A DNA stretch of 64,000 nt from CAZMGT01 sp964565895 (GTDB lineage Bacteria > Armatimonadota > Zipacnadia > UBA1398 > CAZMGT01). Location of the stretch: the NCBI GenBank assembly GCA_964565895.1, contig CAZMGT010000002.1, forward strand, positions 62,001 to 126,000, given 5' to 3'. Each line of letters starts with the position of its first letter. Position 1 is the stretch's first letter. The position numbers and the translations under genes were made by a program. Positions 32,300 through 40,970 of this stretch are shown here, piece after piece. The notes under the pieces are model-generated. The model worked only from the letters and a program-made list of their open reading frames with translations, searched no databases and was not told where the DNA came from.

Positions 32300-33166
32300 C
32301 TACTTTCCCGCGATAATCAGGTCCACGCGCTGGCTTAGGTCGCGCAGGACCTCCTCGCTTCCCCCGCGCACCTCCGGGGTGACGAAGCCGGAGTAGCCGA
32401 CCTCGGCCAGCGCGCGGCGCACCTCCGGCCAGTTCACGTCGCCCTCGCGCAGGGGAACGAACTTGTGCGCCCTGCGGCTGTAGTCCTTTAGGTGGACCTT
32501 CTTAATCCGCTTGCCCAGCGTGCGAATCCAGTCCTCCGGCCAGCCGTACTTAACGATGTTCCCCACGTCGAAGTACGCCCCGACATAGGGGCTTTCGAAC
32601 TCGTCTACGTAGCGCGCGAACTCGATCGGGCTGAGCAAAAAGTTGTTCCACACGTTCTCGATGGCGATGATTACCTTTAGCTCCTCGGCGAGGGGCACGA
32701 GCGGGCGAATGTTCTCCTGCGAGCGTTTGTAGGCGTCGGCATAGCGCGTTTTGGCGTTGACGATCGCGGGGACGAGGAGCACGGCGTCGGCGCCCAGGTC
32801 CTTCGCCGTGTGCAGGGCGCGGCGCACGCCGTCCTGCCCCCGCTGAACGACCTTCGGGTCGGCGCTGGACAGGGGCGCGCCCCAGCCGCCGTACATGATG
32901 GAGTGGATGCGAATACCCGCGGCCTCGGCCGCGGCGCGCATTTCTTCGCGCGGCTTGCCCTCGCCCAGAGGATAGGCTTCCACGCCCTCAAAACCCAGGC
33001 GGCGGGCCAGCCTAAACCGCTCTTCGAGGCTTAACTCCTTGGGCAGCATGCCCAAGATGAGGGCCTTTTTCAGCGGGGGCATTTGCTCCTGCGCCTGCGC
33101 TTCGCCAAGCGCCGCAGAAGCAACGCCCAGCGCGGCCGCGGCCCTGAGAAACTCTCGCCGGTTCAT
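32300..33166 (-). CDS. Sugar phosphate isomerase/epimerase-like TIM barrel (AP endonuclease 2 fold), Tat-exported
   Basis: 288 aa. ATG 33166 has a strong GGAGGAG, and the N-terminus MNRREFLRAAAALGVAS is a Tat signal. The xylose-isomerase-like barrel shows LGFEGVEAYPLGEG, GIRIHSIMYGGWG, DLGADAVLLVPAIV, the metal Glu in IIAIENVWNNFL, YFDVGNI, KKVHLKDYS and the last ligand in GFVTPEVRGG. These enzymes isomerise or epimerise keto-sugars, often next to Gfo/Idh/MocA oxidoreductases, which is the case 31 bases upstream. Export by Tat suggests a periplasmic oxidise-isomerise-hydrolyse route. Confidence 0.88.
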   Translation of the reverse strand: MNRREFLRAAAALGVASAALGEAQAQEQMPPLKKALILGMLPKELSLEERFRLARRLGFEGVEAYPLGEGKPREEMRAAAEAAGIRIHSIMYGGWGAPLSSADPKVVQRGQDGVRRALHTAKDLGADAVLLVPAIVNAKTRYADAYKRSQENIRPLVPLAEELKVIIAIENVWNNFLLSPIEFARYVDEFESPYVGAYFDVGNIVKYGWPEDWIRTLGKRIKKVHLKDYSRRAHKFVPLREGDVNWPEVRRALAEVGYSGFVTPEVRGGSEEVLRDLSQRVDLIIAGK

Positions 33167-33197
33167 CGTTCTCCTCCCCCTTCTTAAACGACGGGCC

Positions 33198-34556
33198 CTA
33201 CGCCTGCTTCGGGGTAACCCAGTTCGCCTCAACTTCCTCGCGCGTCACGGGGAGCTTCCACGGCTCGCGATACTTCGGCCACACCATGTCGTTCGCTTCC
33301 TTGTCGTCGGGAATGGTCCCCGTCTTGTCGTCCCAGCGCACCTTCCGGCCGACCCAAAGCGAGATGTGGCCCAAGTTCAGCGCGATGTGCACGGGGTAGT
33401 GGTACTCCACATTGCAGCAGGGCAGCTCGCGTGAGCGCACGCAGTCGATGAACTGGCGCTGGTGCCCGGGCGACTCGGGGAGGAACGGCTCCGGCAGCTC
33501 CGGGGGCTTCTTCGGCGTCTCGGGGATAACCTCGAGGTTGCCGTAGTCGGCGACGAGCGTGCCATACAGCCCCTGGAACCTAATGCTCAGGCGGCGGCCG
33601 CGGTTGGGCGGGTTGCCGAAGCCGAAGTTATAGCTGTTGCCCGCGGTGTGGTGCCAGGTCATGATCATGTCCGGGAACTCCCAGAGGACGTCCAACGTGT
33701 CCGGAATGTCGCTGATGTCGTCGATGACGAACTTGCCCCCTGCGGCGCTTGCGGAAAGGGGCGGGCCGGCCTTTGTCCCCCAAAAGGCGAGGTCTACAAT
33801 GTGCGGGCCCATCTCGTGCAGCCAGCTCCCCACGTAGTCCTTAAAGTAGCGGTGGACGCGAAAGCGCGCCGGGTTAAACGGGACATAGGGGGCGGGACCG
33901 AGCCAGCGGTCCCAATCTACATCGGCCGGGGGCTCGGTGTCCGCGGGCTTGCCCACGCCCTTGGGCGCTTCGTTGGTGGTGAAAAAGTTGCGCACGCAGG
34001 AGATCTTGCCCAAGCAGCCGGACTGGGCGATCTCCGCCGCGCGCCGGTAGTTTGCCGTGGAGTGGATTTGCGTGCCGATTTGCGTAACGCGCTTGTATTT
34101 GCGCGCCGCCCAAACCATAGCCCGCGCCTCGCCCGGGAGCCGGCACATAGGCTTTTCGCAGTAAACATCCTTGCCTGCCATGCACGCCGAGACAAAGAGC
34201 AAGGCATGCCAGTGGGGAGGCGTAGCAATGACCACGGCGTCCACGTTGTCGTCGGCGAGGAGGTCCTCGTAGTTATGATAGCCCTTGGCCTTGCCCCCCG
34301 CGCGGGCGATGGCCCGCTCCAGGCGCGACTTCACTAGGTCAGAGATGGCCACGACCTCGATGTCGCCGAGCTTCAAAAACTGCGTAAGCAGAGACATCCC
34401 TCGGCCGCCCACGCCGATGAACCCCAGGCCCACCTTTTCGTTGGCGGCCGCCTGAGCCACTGCCGTAGACTTAACCACAGTCAGCCCCAAGCCCGCGGCA
34501 GCGGCCAGGCGCGAGGACTTGCTCAAAAACTCCCTCCGGCTAATGCGCTTGCTCAC
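33198..34556 (-). CDS. Gfo/Idh/MocA-family NAD(P)-dependent oxidoreductase, Tat-exported
   Basis: 452 aa, with the Tat signal SRREFLSKSSRLAAAAGLGL. The Rossmann motif is GLGFIGVGGRGM, followed by VVAISDLV and VVIATPPHWHALL; the catalytic EKP motif is in VYCEKPMCRLPGEA. The C-terminal part (WLHEMGPHIVDLAFW, DTLDVLWEFPDMIMTWHH, HQRQFIDCVRSRELP) is the usual substrate domain of this Tat-type subgroup. It oxidises a hydroxyl of a sugar using a bound nicotinamide cofactor. It is the first gene of the minus-strand operon running to 27025. Confidence 0.92.
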   Translation of the reverse strand: MSKRISRREFLSKSSRLAAAAGLGLTVVKSTAVAQAAANEKVGLGFIGVGGRGMSLLTQFLKLGDIEVVAISDLVKSRLERAIARAGGKAKGYHNYEDLLADDNVDAVVIATPPHWHALLFVSACMAGKDVYCEKPMCRLPGEARAMVWAARKYKRVTQIGTQIHSTANYRRAAEIAQSGCLGKISCVRNFFTTNEAPKGVGKPADTEPPADVDWDRWLGPAPYVPFNPARFRVHRYFKDYVGSWLHEMGPHIVDLAFWGTKAGPPLSASAAGGKFVIDDISDIPDTLDVLWEFPDMIMTWHHTAGNSYNFGFGNPPNRGRRLSIRFQGLYGTLVADYGNLEVIPETPKKPPELPEPFLPESPGHQRQFIDCVRSRELPCCNVEYHYPVHIALNLGHISLWVGRKVRWDDKTGTIPDDKEANDMVWPKYREPWKLPVTREEVEANWVTPKQA

Positions 34557-34718
34557 TTTCGCTCAACTCCCCTTTCGCAACATCTCAGCTTGTCCGTGGG
34601 GCCGAGAGGCGCGGCGAAGTTGAAAACCAATGCCAACTTCTCGCCCCCCGCGCTATCTCCTTCGGGCCCGAGAACTTCGCCCAAACCCCTGCCCTCCGCC
34701 CCGCGCCCCGCGATCTGC

Positions 34719-34724
34719 TATAAT
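34719..34724 (+). promoter_or_regulatory. Possible -10 box for the radical SAM operon
   Basis: A perfect TATAAT lies 52 bases before the TTG start at 34776 in the intergenic region between divergent genes. The expected -35 region is GC-only, so activation by another factor or a different sigma contact would be needed. Confidence 0.35.
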
Positions 34725-34775
34725 TGTCCTGCGTTCGCTGTCAACCGGCGAGAGATTGATTGAAGTGAACGGACA

Positions 34776-36602
34776 TTGGTTAGCCTTCCCGAGGGACTGC
34801 TCGCTACAGTTCAGCGTCCGGCGCGTTATCTCGGCGGCGAGCTCAACGCCGTGCGCAAGGACCTCTCTCGCGTCCGCTTAACGTTTGCCCTGTGCTTTCC
34901 CGACGTCTACGAAGTGGGCATGTCGCACGTCGGCCTGCGCATCTTGTATCACGTGCTTAACTCGCGCCCGGAGATCGCCGCGGAGCGTGTGTTCATGCCC
35001 TGGGTCGACTTCGAGCAGCTTTTGCGCAAAACAGCCACGCCGCTGTTTAGCCTGGAAAACAAGCTCCCCCTGCGCAGTTTCGACATCGTCGGCTTCTCGC
35101 TGCAATACGAGCTGACCTATACCAACGTCCTGGCCATGCTCGAGCTGGGGGGCGTCCCCGTGCTCGCCGCCGAGCGGGGGAAGGACGACCCGCTCGTTAT
35201 CGCCGGCGGGCCCTGTGCGACAAACCCCGAGCCGCTCGCTCCGTTTCTCGACGCCGTCGTCCTCGGCGACGGCGAGGAGGTTGCCCTAGACCTCGCCCAA
35301 GCGACGATCGAGGGCCGCGAGCGAGGCCTGCCCCGGCGCGACCTGCTCCGCCGGCTGGCGGACATCCCCGGCGTCTACGTCCCCTCGCTCTACCGCGCGC
35401 ACTACGACGGCTCCCGCTTTGCCGGCGTAGAGCCGCTGGACGGTGCGCCGCAGCGCGTCGTGCGCCGCATTGTCCTGGACCTCGACGCCGCCCCGTTTCC
35501 CTCTGCCCCCGTGGTCCCGTTCGTGGAGACGATCCACGACCGCGTGGCCCTAGAGATCGCTCGGGGATGCACCCAGGGGTGCCGCTTTTGCCACGCTGGG
35601 GCGACGTATCGGCCGGTGCGCGAGCGCTCGCGGGGCGTTCTGCGCAGGCTGGCGCGCGAGAGCGTGGACAGCACGGGCTACGACGAAATATCGCTGCTTT
35701 CCCTGTCCACCACGGACTATAGCGAGATCGAAGCCCTGTGCGACGACCTGCTTGAGGAGTTCTCCGGCGAGCAGGTAAGCATCTCCCTTCCCTCGCTGCG
35801 CGTGGATGCGTTTTCCGTAGGGCTGTGCGAGCGGGTGAGCCGGGTGCGCCGCTCGGGAATTACCCTCGCCGCGGAGGCCGGCACGCAGCGCCTGCGCGAC
35901 GTGATCAACAAGCGGGTGACCGATGATGACATCGAGCGCGCGGCGTGCGCCGCGTTTGACGCGGGCTATCAGCAAATTAAGCTTTACTTCATGATCGGCC
36001 TGCCCACGGAGCGCGAGGAGGACGTTCTGGGGATCGCTGAAACTGTGCGGCGCATTGTGCGTCTGGGGAGGGAAAGGGGCGCGGGGCGGCGCGGCGTAAT
36101 AGCAAATGTAAGCGTGGCCTCGTTTGTGCCCAAGCCGCACACGCCGTTTCAGTGGGAGGCCCAGCTTCCCCCGGAGGAGCTCGAGCGGCGGCAGCGGCTA
36201 GTTATTGACAACCTGCGCACGCGCGCCGTTAAGCTGAGCTGGCACGACGTTCAGCAGAGCCGCCTGGAGGCGATCTTCGCCCGCGGCGACCGCCGCCTAG
36301 CCCAGGTTTTGCTTGAGGCGCGGCGCTTGGGCCTGCGCCTCGACGGCTGGACGGACCTGTTTAACCCCGGCGCGTGGGAGGAGGCGTTCGCCCGCGCCGG
36401 GGTGGCGCCCGAGGAGTACCTCGGCGAACGCGAGGAAGACCAACCGCTCCCCTGGGACCATCTGTCCTGCGGGGTGAGCAAAGATTTTCTGCTGCGCGAG
36501 CGCCGCCGCGCGCTGGCCGGCGAGCCCACGCCGGACTGCCGCCGCGGCCCTTGCGTGGCCTGTGGTGTGGATTGTGAGCATCTGCGTAGAGCTGATCTTT
36601 GA
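34776..36602 (+). CDS. TIGR03960-family radical SAM protein with B12-binding-like N-domain
   Basis: 608 aa. TTG 34776 is the only start that keeps the conserved N-terminus VQRPARYLGGELNAV and is downstream of an in-frame stop (34761). The N-domain (FALCFPDVYEVGMSHVGLRILYHVLN) resembles the cobalamin-binding fold. The radical SAM cluster is C-x3-C-x2-C in RGCTQGCRFCHAG (about 265-275). Further motifs are STTDYSEIE, TLAAEAGTQRLRDVINKRVT and YFMIGLPTE. The C-terminus has more Cys (CRRGPCVACGVDCEH). The substrate is unknown. The gene overlaps the next one by about 40 bases; together with RNase G this is a recurrent bacterial trio, so a link to RNA or translation is plausible. Confidence 0.9.
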   Translation: MVSLPEGLLATVQRPARYLGGELNAVRKDLSRVRLTFALCFPDVYEVGMSHVGLRILYHVLNSRPEIAAERVFMPWVDFEQLLRKTATPLFSLENKLPLRSFDIVGFSLQYELTYTNVLAMLELGGVPVLAAERGKDDPLVIAGGPCATNPEPLAPFLDAVVLGDGEEVALDLAQATIEGRERGLPRRDLLRRLADIPGVYVPSLYRAHYDGSRFAGVEPLDGAPQRVVRRIVLDLDAAPFPSAPVVPFVETIHDRVALEIARGCTQGCRFCHAGATYRPVRERSRGVLRRLARESVDSTGYDEISLLSLSTTDYSEIEALCDDLLEEFSGEQVSISLPSLRVDAFSVGLCERVSRVRRSGITLAAEAGTQRLRDVINKRVTDDDIERAACAAFDAGYQQIKLYFMIGLPTEREEDVLGIAETVRRIVRLGRERGAGRRGVIANVSVASFVPKPHTPFQWEAQLPPEELERRQRLVIDNLRTRAVKLSWHDVQQSRLEAIFARGDRRLAQVLLEARRLGLRLDGWTDLFNPGAWEEAFARAGVAPEEYLGEREEDQPLPWDHLSCGVSKDFLLRERRRALAGEPTPDCRRGPCVACGVDCEHLRRADL

Positions 36603-37218
36603 GAAGGGGAACGAGGTCCGCTTCCTCTCCCACCTCGACGTGGCCCGGGCGATGGAGCGCGCGGTGCGGCGGGCCAAGCTCCCTGTGGCCTACTCCCGCG
36701 GCTATAACCCGCGGCCCAAGCTGGCCTTCGCCTCGCCCCTCCCCCTCGGCGTGTGCGGCTCGGCGGAGCGGGCCGCCCTTGCCCTTTCCCGCCCCATGGC
36801 CGCGCGCGAGGTGTTCGCCGCGCTCGCCCCGTGCATGCCCCCGGGCCTGCGGCTGAAAGACGTCGTCGCTCTGCCCAACGGCCGCAAGCCGGCCTATCAC
36901 CTGCTCGACCGCGCGGACTACGTAGTCTCCTTTCCCGCTCCGCTCGACCCCCCATTGGGCCAGCGCGTGGCCGAGCTTCTCGCGCGCCCCACGCTGCCCG
37001 TCGCCCGGCGCAAGGGGCAGGGGTGGAAGACGGTGGACATCCGCCGGTACATCATTAGCGCTCGCGCGACAAGCGATACCGAACTCGAGCTAACCCTGGC
37101 CTGCGGCCCAGGGGGACACGCGAGCCCGATTGAGGTGCTCAGGGCCCTCGAGGCATATAGCGACGACCAGCCCATGCCCCGCATCGTGCGCACGAGGCTC
37201 TACCGCAGGGCGGGCTAA
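36562..37218 (+). CDS. TIGR03936-family (DUF2344) protein
   Basis: About 218 aa. The core reads FEKGNEVRFLSHLDVARAMERAVRRAKLPVAYSRGYNPRPKLAFASPLPLGV, the hallmark of this family, and ends with RIVRTRLYRRAG. Several GTG starts exist (36562, 36565, 36574), all inside the end of the radical SAM gene; the exact start is uncertain. In other bacteria the same domain can be fused to the C-terminus of the TIGR03960 protein, so the two probably act together. The biochemical role is not known. Confidence 0.88.
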   Translation: MVWIVSICVELIFEKGNEVRFLSHLDVARAMERAVRRAKLPVAYSRGYNPRPKLAFASPLPLGVCGSAERAALALSRPMAAREVFAALAPCMPPGLRLKDVVALPNGRKPAYHLLDRADYVVSFPAPLDPPLGQRVAELLARPTLPVARRKGQGWKTVDIRRYIISARATSDTELELTLACGPGGHASPIEVLRALEAYSDDQPMPRIVRTRLYRRAG

Positions 37219-37247
37219 GCGAGCGCCGTGGGAAAGGAGGTGAGCAC

Positions 37248-38948
37248 ATGAAGCGCCACATTTACATTTCCGCGGACACCCGCGAGACGCGCCTGGCCAT
37301 CGTCGAGGACGGGCGGCTTGTGGAGGTTAAGGTCCAGCGCGAGGCGGAGAAGGTGGGGAGCATTTATAAAGGCGTAGTGCGCAAGGTGCTGAGCGGAATG
37401 GACTGCGCGTTTGTGGACATTGGCCTTGAGCGCAACGCGTTTATGCACGTCTCCGACCTCGTCGCCGACGAGCGGGTAATTCGCGGCCGCCGGGGCGCGC
37501 GACGGCGCGGGGCGCGCAAATACCCGCGCATCGAAAAGGTCGTCAAAGAGGGCGACCAGCTTCTCGTCCAGGTCTATCGCGCGCCGATCGGCGAGAAGGG
37601 CGCGCGCGCGACGACGCGCATCTCGCTGCCCGGGCGCTATGTTGTTCTGCTTCCCGTGGGGGCGAACTATGTTGGCGTTTCGCGCAAGATTCTGGACGAG
37701 AACGAGCGGCGGCGCTTGCGCGAGCTGGGCCGCGCCCATCGTCCCCGCGGCCAGGGCCTGATTATCCGCACCGAAGGCGAGGGGTGCACCGAGGAGGAGA
37801 TCGCCGAGGACGTCGAGGCGCTGAAGAAAACGTGGCGCAAAATTCGCGCTGCGTTCCGCTCGAAAAAAGCTCCCGCGCTGCTCCATGAGGAGCTCGAGCT
37901 CGTCCCCAGGGTCATCCGCGACATGTACAGCGACGACGTCGTGTCCATCGTCAGCGATTCCAAGCGCGAGTACGACCAGGCGATAAACGCCCTGCGCGCG
38001 ATTGACGAGAAGGCCGTGCGCAAGGTCAAGCTTTACCGCGGGCGGCAGCCGCTGTTTGACAAATATGGCATCGAGGAAGAGATCGCCCGGGCGCTGTCGC
38101 ACAAAATTTGGCTGCCCAAGGGGGGCAATATCACCATCGACGAGACGGAAGCCGTGGTGGCCATCGACGTTAACACGGCGCGGTTTGTCGGAGGCAGGGG
38201 CGGCCTGGAGCAAACGATTTTGGAGACAAACCTTGCCGCCGTGGAGGAGATCGGCCGCCAGCTCCGCCTGCAGGACCTGGGCGGGATCATTATCCTCGAC
38301 CTAATCGACATGTACAACCCCGAGCACCGCAAGCAGGTGATGGCCGCGCTCGAGGAGGTGCTCCGGCGCGACCGCGCGCGCACCCGCGTGGTGCATCTCT
38401 CGCCCCTTGGCCTGGTGGAGATGACGCGCAAGCGCACGGGGCAGTCGCTGTTTGAGTCCTCCTCGGAGACATGCCCCCTGTGCGGTGGCCGGGGAAGGGT
38501 GCTCTCCGCGGCGGCGCGCGCGGCGATCGTCGAGCGCGCCCTGCGCCGCCGGGTAATGAGCGAGCGCGAAGAGGCCTATGTCGTGCGCGTCCCGCTCGAC
38601 GTCGCCGTGGAGCTTGTCGGCCCCGACGGCCACGCCGCGGAGGCCCTCGAGGAGCACCTGCGCGTGGCGCTGTTTATCCGCGGCGTAGACAGGCTCGGTC
38701 CGGCGGAGTTCGACATCGAGGGCGGCTCGCTCGCCGCGTTGGAGGAGCAATATTTCCCGTTCCGCAAGGGGCAGATGTATCACGTGCGCCCGCGCGAATA
38801 CGAGTTCGCCACGGGAACGACGTGGCTCGCCAACGTCGAGGGCTACATTATCGAGGTCGAGGACGGCTTCGGCCCCGAGGGCGAGCTATGCACCGTTGAG
38901 CTGACGGAGGTCCAGCGCTCGTTCGCCAAGGCCGTGGCCGTCGAATAG
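37248..38948 (+). CDS. rng: Ribonuclease G/E family endoribonuclease
   Basis: 566 aa, ATG after a full AAAGGAGGTG. The S1 RNA-binding domain lies at about 35-130 (GSIYKGVVRKVLSGMDCAFVDIGLERNAFMHVSDL). The catalytic Asp pair is in VVAIDVNTARF (about 305) and IIILDLIDMYN (about 350). The Zn-link that joins subunits is CPLCGGRG (about 407). It lacks the long degradosome scaffold of E. coli RNase E, so it is RNase G-like, but carries an extra C-terminal ~120 residues ending in a small beta domain (ATGTTWLANVEGYIIEVEDGFG). It cleaves single-stranded RNA in rRNA processing and mRNA decay. It is the third gene of the trio. Confidence 0.93.
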   Translation: MKRHIYISADTRETRLAIVEDGRLVEVKVQREAEKVGSIYKGVVRKVLSGMDCAFVDIGLERNAFMHVSDLVADERVIRGRRGARRRGARKYPRIEKVVKEGDQLLVQVYRAPIGEKGARATTRISLPGRYVVLLPVGANYVGVSRKILDENERRRLRELGRAHRPRGQGLIIRTEGEGCTEEEIAEDVEALKKTWRKIRAAFRSKKAPALLHEELELVPRVIRDMYSDDVVSIVSDSKREYDQAINALRAIDEKAVRKVKLYRGRQPLFDKYGIEEEIARALSHKIWLPKGGNITIDETEAVVAIDVNTARFVGGRGGLEQTILETNLAAVEEIGRQLRLQDLGGIIILDLIDMYNPEHRKQVMAALEEVLRRDRARTRVVHLSPLGLVEMTRKRTGQSLFESSSETCPLCGGRGRVLSAAARAAIVERALRRRVMSEREEAYVVRVPLDVAVELVGPDGHAAEALEEHLRVALFIRGVDRLGPAEFDIEGGSLAALEEQYFPFRKGQMYHVRPREYEFATGTTWLANVEGYIIEVEDGFGPEGELCTVELTEVQRSFAKAVAVE

Positions 38949-38957
38949 CGCGGGCGC

Positions 38958-39830
38958 CTAAAGGTCCCGGCGCTTAAGCACCGCGCTGGCCAGGGCCAGG
39001 GCGACGGCGGCGTGCGCCAGGCCGAGGTAGATGCTGTCTACCGTTGTCGGGTCCACCGGGTCGCCGAAGAGCAGGGCCTTGGCCAGCTCGTGCGTGTGCT
39101 GATAGTGGGGCATGAGCCAGTAGGCCAGTTTCCCCGCCGCGGCCAGCCCAGGCGGCCCGGGCGCCTCGCGCTGGGCGATATCTTGCAGGAATTTCATTAC
39201 GGCAACAGACTTCCACCCCGCGGCGGTGTGCAGCAAGGCAAGGGGCACCGCGGCGATGGGGTTAACCAGCGTAGAAAAACACGTCGCCCACGCGGCCACG
39301 GCGACAAGCGCCGCGCAAACGGCCGCCGCGGCATAAAACACCCGCCAGTGGCTCTCGCCAAGCAGGGCCAGGCCCAGGAGCCAGATCCCCACGGCCAGCG
39401 CGGCAACGACAACGAGCGTTACCCCAAGCGCGCTGAGAAAGCTTCCCAAGACAATGGCGCTGCGCCGAATGGGGCGCGAGGCGATGGTCTGCGTTGTGGG
39501 GCGGCGCGTCTCATTAAACAGCGCTGAAAGAACCACCGCGCAAACCACGCCCGCGGGAACGAGCAGGTAAATAAAACATACGTCGCGCGCGGTGACCGAC
39601 ATTACCTCGCGATATTCCTCCTCGTCCAGCTCCTCCTGAACCTTAACGGCGACGCCCGGCTGGCGGCTGTCTGCGAACTGCTCCGCTTGAATCATCCACT
39701 CCCGCGGGATAGAGCGCACCACACCCCCTAGCGCGAACACGGCGAGCAGCCCAAACCCCAACAGCACATATAGCGCCCAACTGCGCAGGGCCAAACCTAC
39801 GGCATTCGCTGCGATAACCAGGGCCTTCAC
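38958..39830 (-). CDS. ABC-2 type transporter permease
   Basis: 290 aa with about six helices: LRSWALYVLLGFGLLAVFAL near the N-terminus, ICFIYLLVPAGVVCAVVLSALF-like, FLSALGVTLVVVAALAVGIWLL, AAAAVCAALVAVAAW and others. NETRRPTTQTIASRPIRRSAIVLG is the cytoplasmic loop often found in multidrug or bacteriocin-type ABC-2 permeases. A large extracytoplasmic loop (EQFADSRQPGVAVKVQEELDEEEY) follows the first helix. It starts inside the end of the ATPase gene (4-base overlap), so the two form one exporter. The substrate is unknown. Confidence 0.82.
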   Translation of the reverse strand: MKALVIAANAVGLALRSWALYVLLGFGLLAVFALGGVVRSIPREWMIQAEQFADSRQPGVAVKVQEELDEEEYREVMSVTARDVCFIYLLVPAGVVCAVVLSALFNETRRPTTQTIASRPIRRSAIVLGSFLSALGVTLVVVAALAVGIWLLGLALLGESHWRVFYAAAAVCAALVAVAAWATCFSTLVNPIAAVPLALLHTAAGWKSVAVMKFLQDIAQREAPGPPGLAAAGKLAYWLMPHYQHTHELAKALLFGDPVDPTTVDSIYLGLAHAAVALALASAVLKRRDL

Positions 39831-40825
39831 CTGCGCTCCGCTCCTCCCGCGGGACGCGCGCCGCCCGCGCCCTCGCCCCCGAGCACGGCGTCGAAAAATA
39901 CCTCCTCCAGGCTCGACTGGGCCATTGCCAAATAGCGCAGTCGCGCCCCGCAGCGCTCCACGATGCCCGGGATGGGGTCGAGGTCCGACTCGCCGTCTAT
40001 CTCCCCCACAATATACCGCCCGACCACCCGCACATCGCGGGCCACCTCGCCCAGCGCGCGCAGCAGCTCGTCGCTAATCTGCGTGACACCGATGTGCACG
40101 TAGCGCCGCATTCGGGTAAGCTCCGCGATCTCGCCCTCGCGCACGACCTTCCCCCGGTCGATGATCGCCACGCGGTCGCAGGTCATCTCGATCTCGGAGA
40201 GCATGTGCGAGTTTAGGAAAACGGTCGTCCCGCGCGCCTTTAGGTCAAGCAAAAGCTGTTTGATGTCGCGCCGGCCCACGGGGTCGAGGTTTGCCGTGGG
40301 CTCGTCGAGGAGCACCAGGCGCGGGTCGCCGACGAGCGCCGCGGCGATCCCCAGCCGCTGAAGCATGCCCTTTGACAGCTCGCGCACTTGGCGAAAGGCA
40401 ACCGCGGCGAGCCCGACGGCTTCGATCAGCTCATCGGCGTGCGCCCGGCGCCTGCTCCGCGCGACGCCGTGCAGCGCGGCGTGGAACATAAGCACCTGGC
40501 GCACGGAAAGCGACCCGTGATATGCGGGCGTCTCGGAGAGATAGCCCACGGGCTGGCGCGCCTCGACCTTCGTGCAGGAAACGCCAAACAGCCGCGCCTC
40601 GCCCTCAAACCGCGGGATTAGCCCGAGGAGGACCTTAATCGTCGTTGTCTTTCCCGCGCCGTTGCGCCCGAGAAAGCCGAAGATCTGCGCCTGGGGGACG
40701 GTTAGGCTAACGCCGTCGACGGCGACCACCGGCCCGCCGCGCCCGCGATAAACCTTGCGCAGGCCGCAAATCTCGATCGCCGGGGGCTCGCCCGCGGGCA
40801 CGTTGTCTGCCCTAGCTGGGGACAT
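39827..40825 (-). CDS. ABC-2 transporter ATPase
   Basis: 332 aa. Walker A is GRNGAGKTTTIKVLLG, the signature LSKGMLQRLGIAAAL, Walker B LVLLDEPTANLDP, and the H-loop LNSHMLSEIEMTCDR. The C-terminal ~100 residues (VHIGVTQISDELLRALGEVARDV) form the regulatory domain seen in NatA/CcmA-like ATPases. It is upstream of and overlapping its permease. A short palindrome (GTATATTTCACATAC, 40843-40857) sits 18 bases before the start and could be an operator, but no regulator is nearby. Confidence 0.92.
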   Translation of the reverse strand: MSPARADNVPAGEPPAIEICGLRKVYRGRGGPVVAVDGVSLTVPQAQIFGFLGRNGAGKTTTIKVLLGLIPRFEGEARLFGVSCTKVEARQPVGYLSETPAYHGSLSVRQVLMFHAALHGVARSRRRAHADELIEAVGLAAVAFRQVRELSKGMLQRLGIAAALVGDPRLVLLDEPTANLDPVGRRDIKQLLLDLKARGTTVFLNSHMLSEIEMTCDRVAIIDRGKVVREGEIAELTRMRRYVHIGVTQISDELLRALGEVARDVRVVGRYIVGEIDGESDLDPIPGIVERCGARLRYLAMAQSSLEEVFFDAVLGGEGAGGARPAGGAERR

Positions 40826-40970
40826 TCTCCCACACCCGCCGCGTATATTTCACATACTGCCAAGAAGCCCTTTTCGGTTCGCCCCGGCGGCAAAGCGCCT
40901 CGCGCGAGCGCGACGCTGCCCACGCCAACCGGCTCCTGCGAGCAACTGTTGCCCGCTTTGCCGTGCCGCG

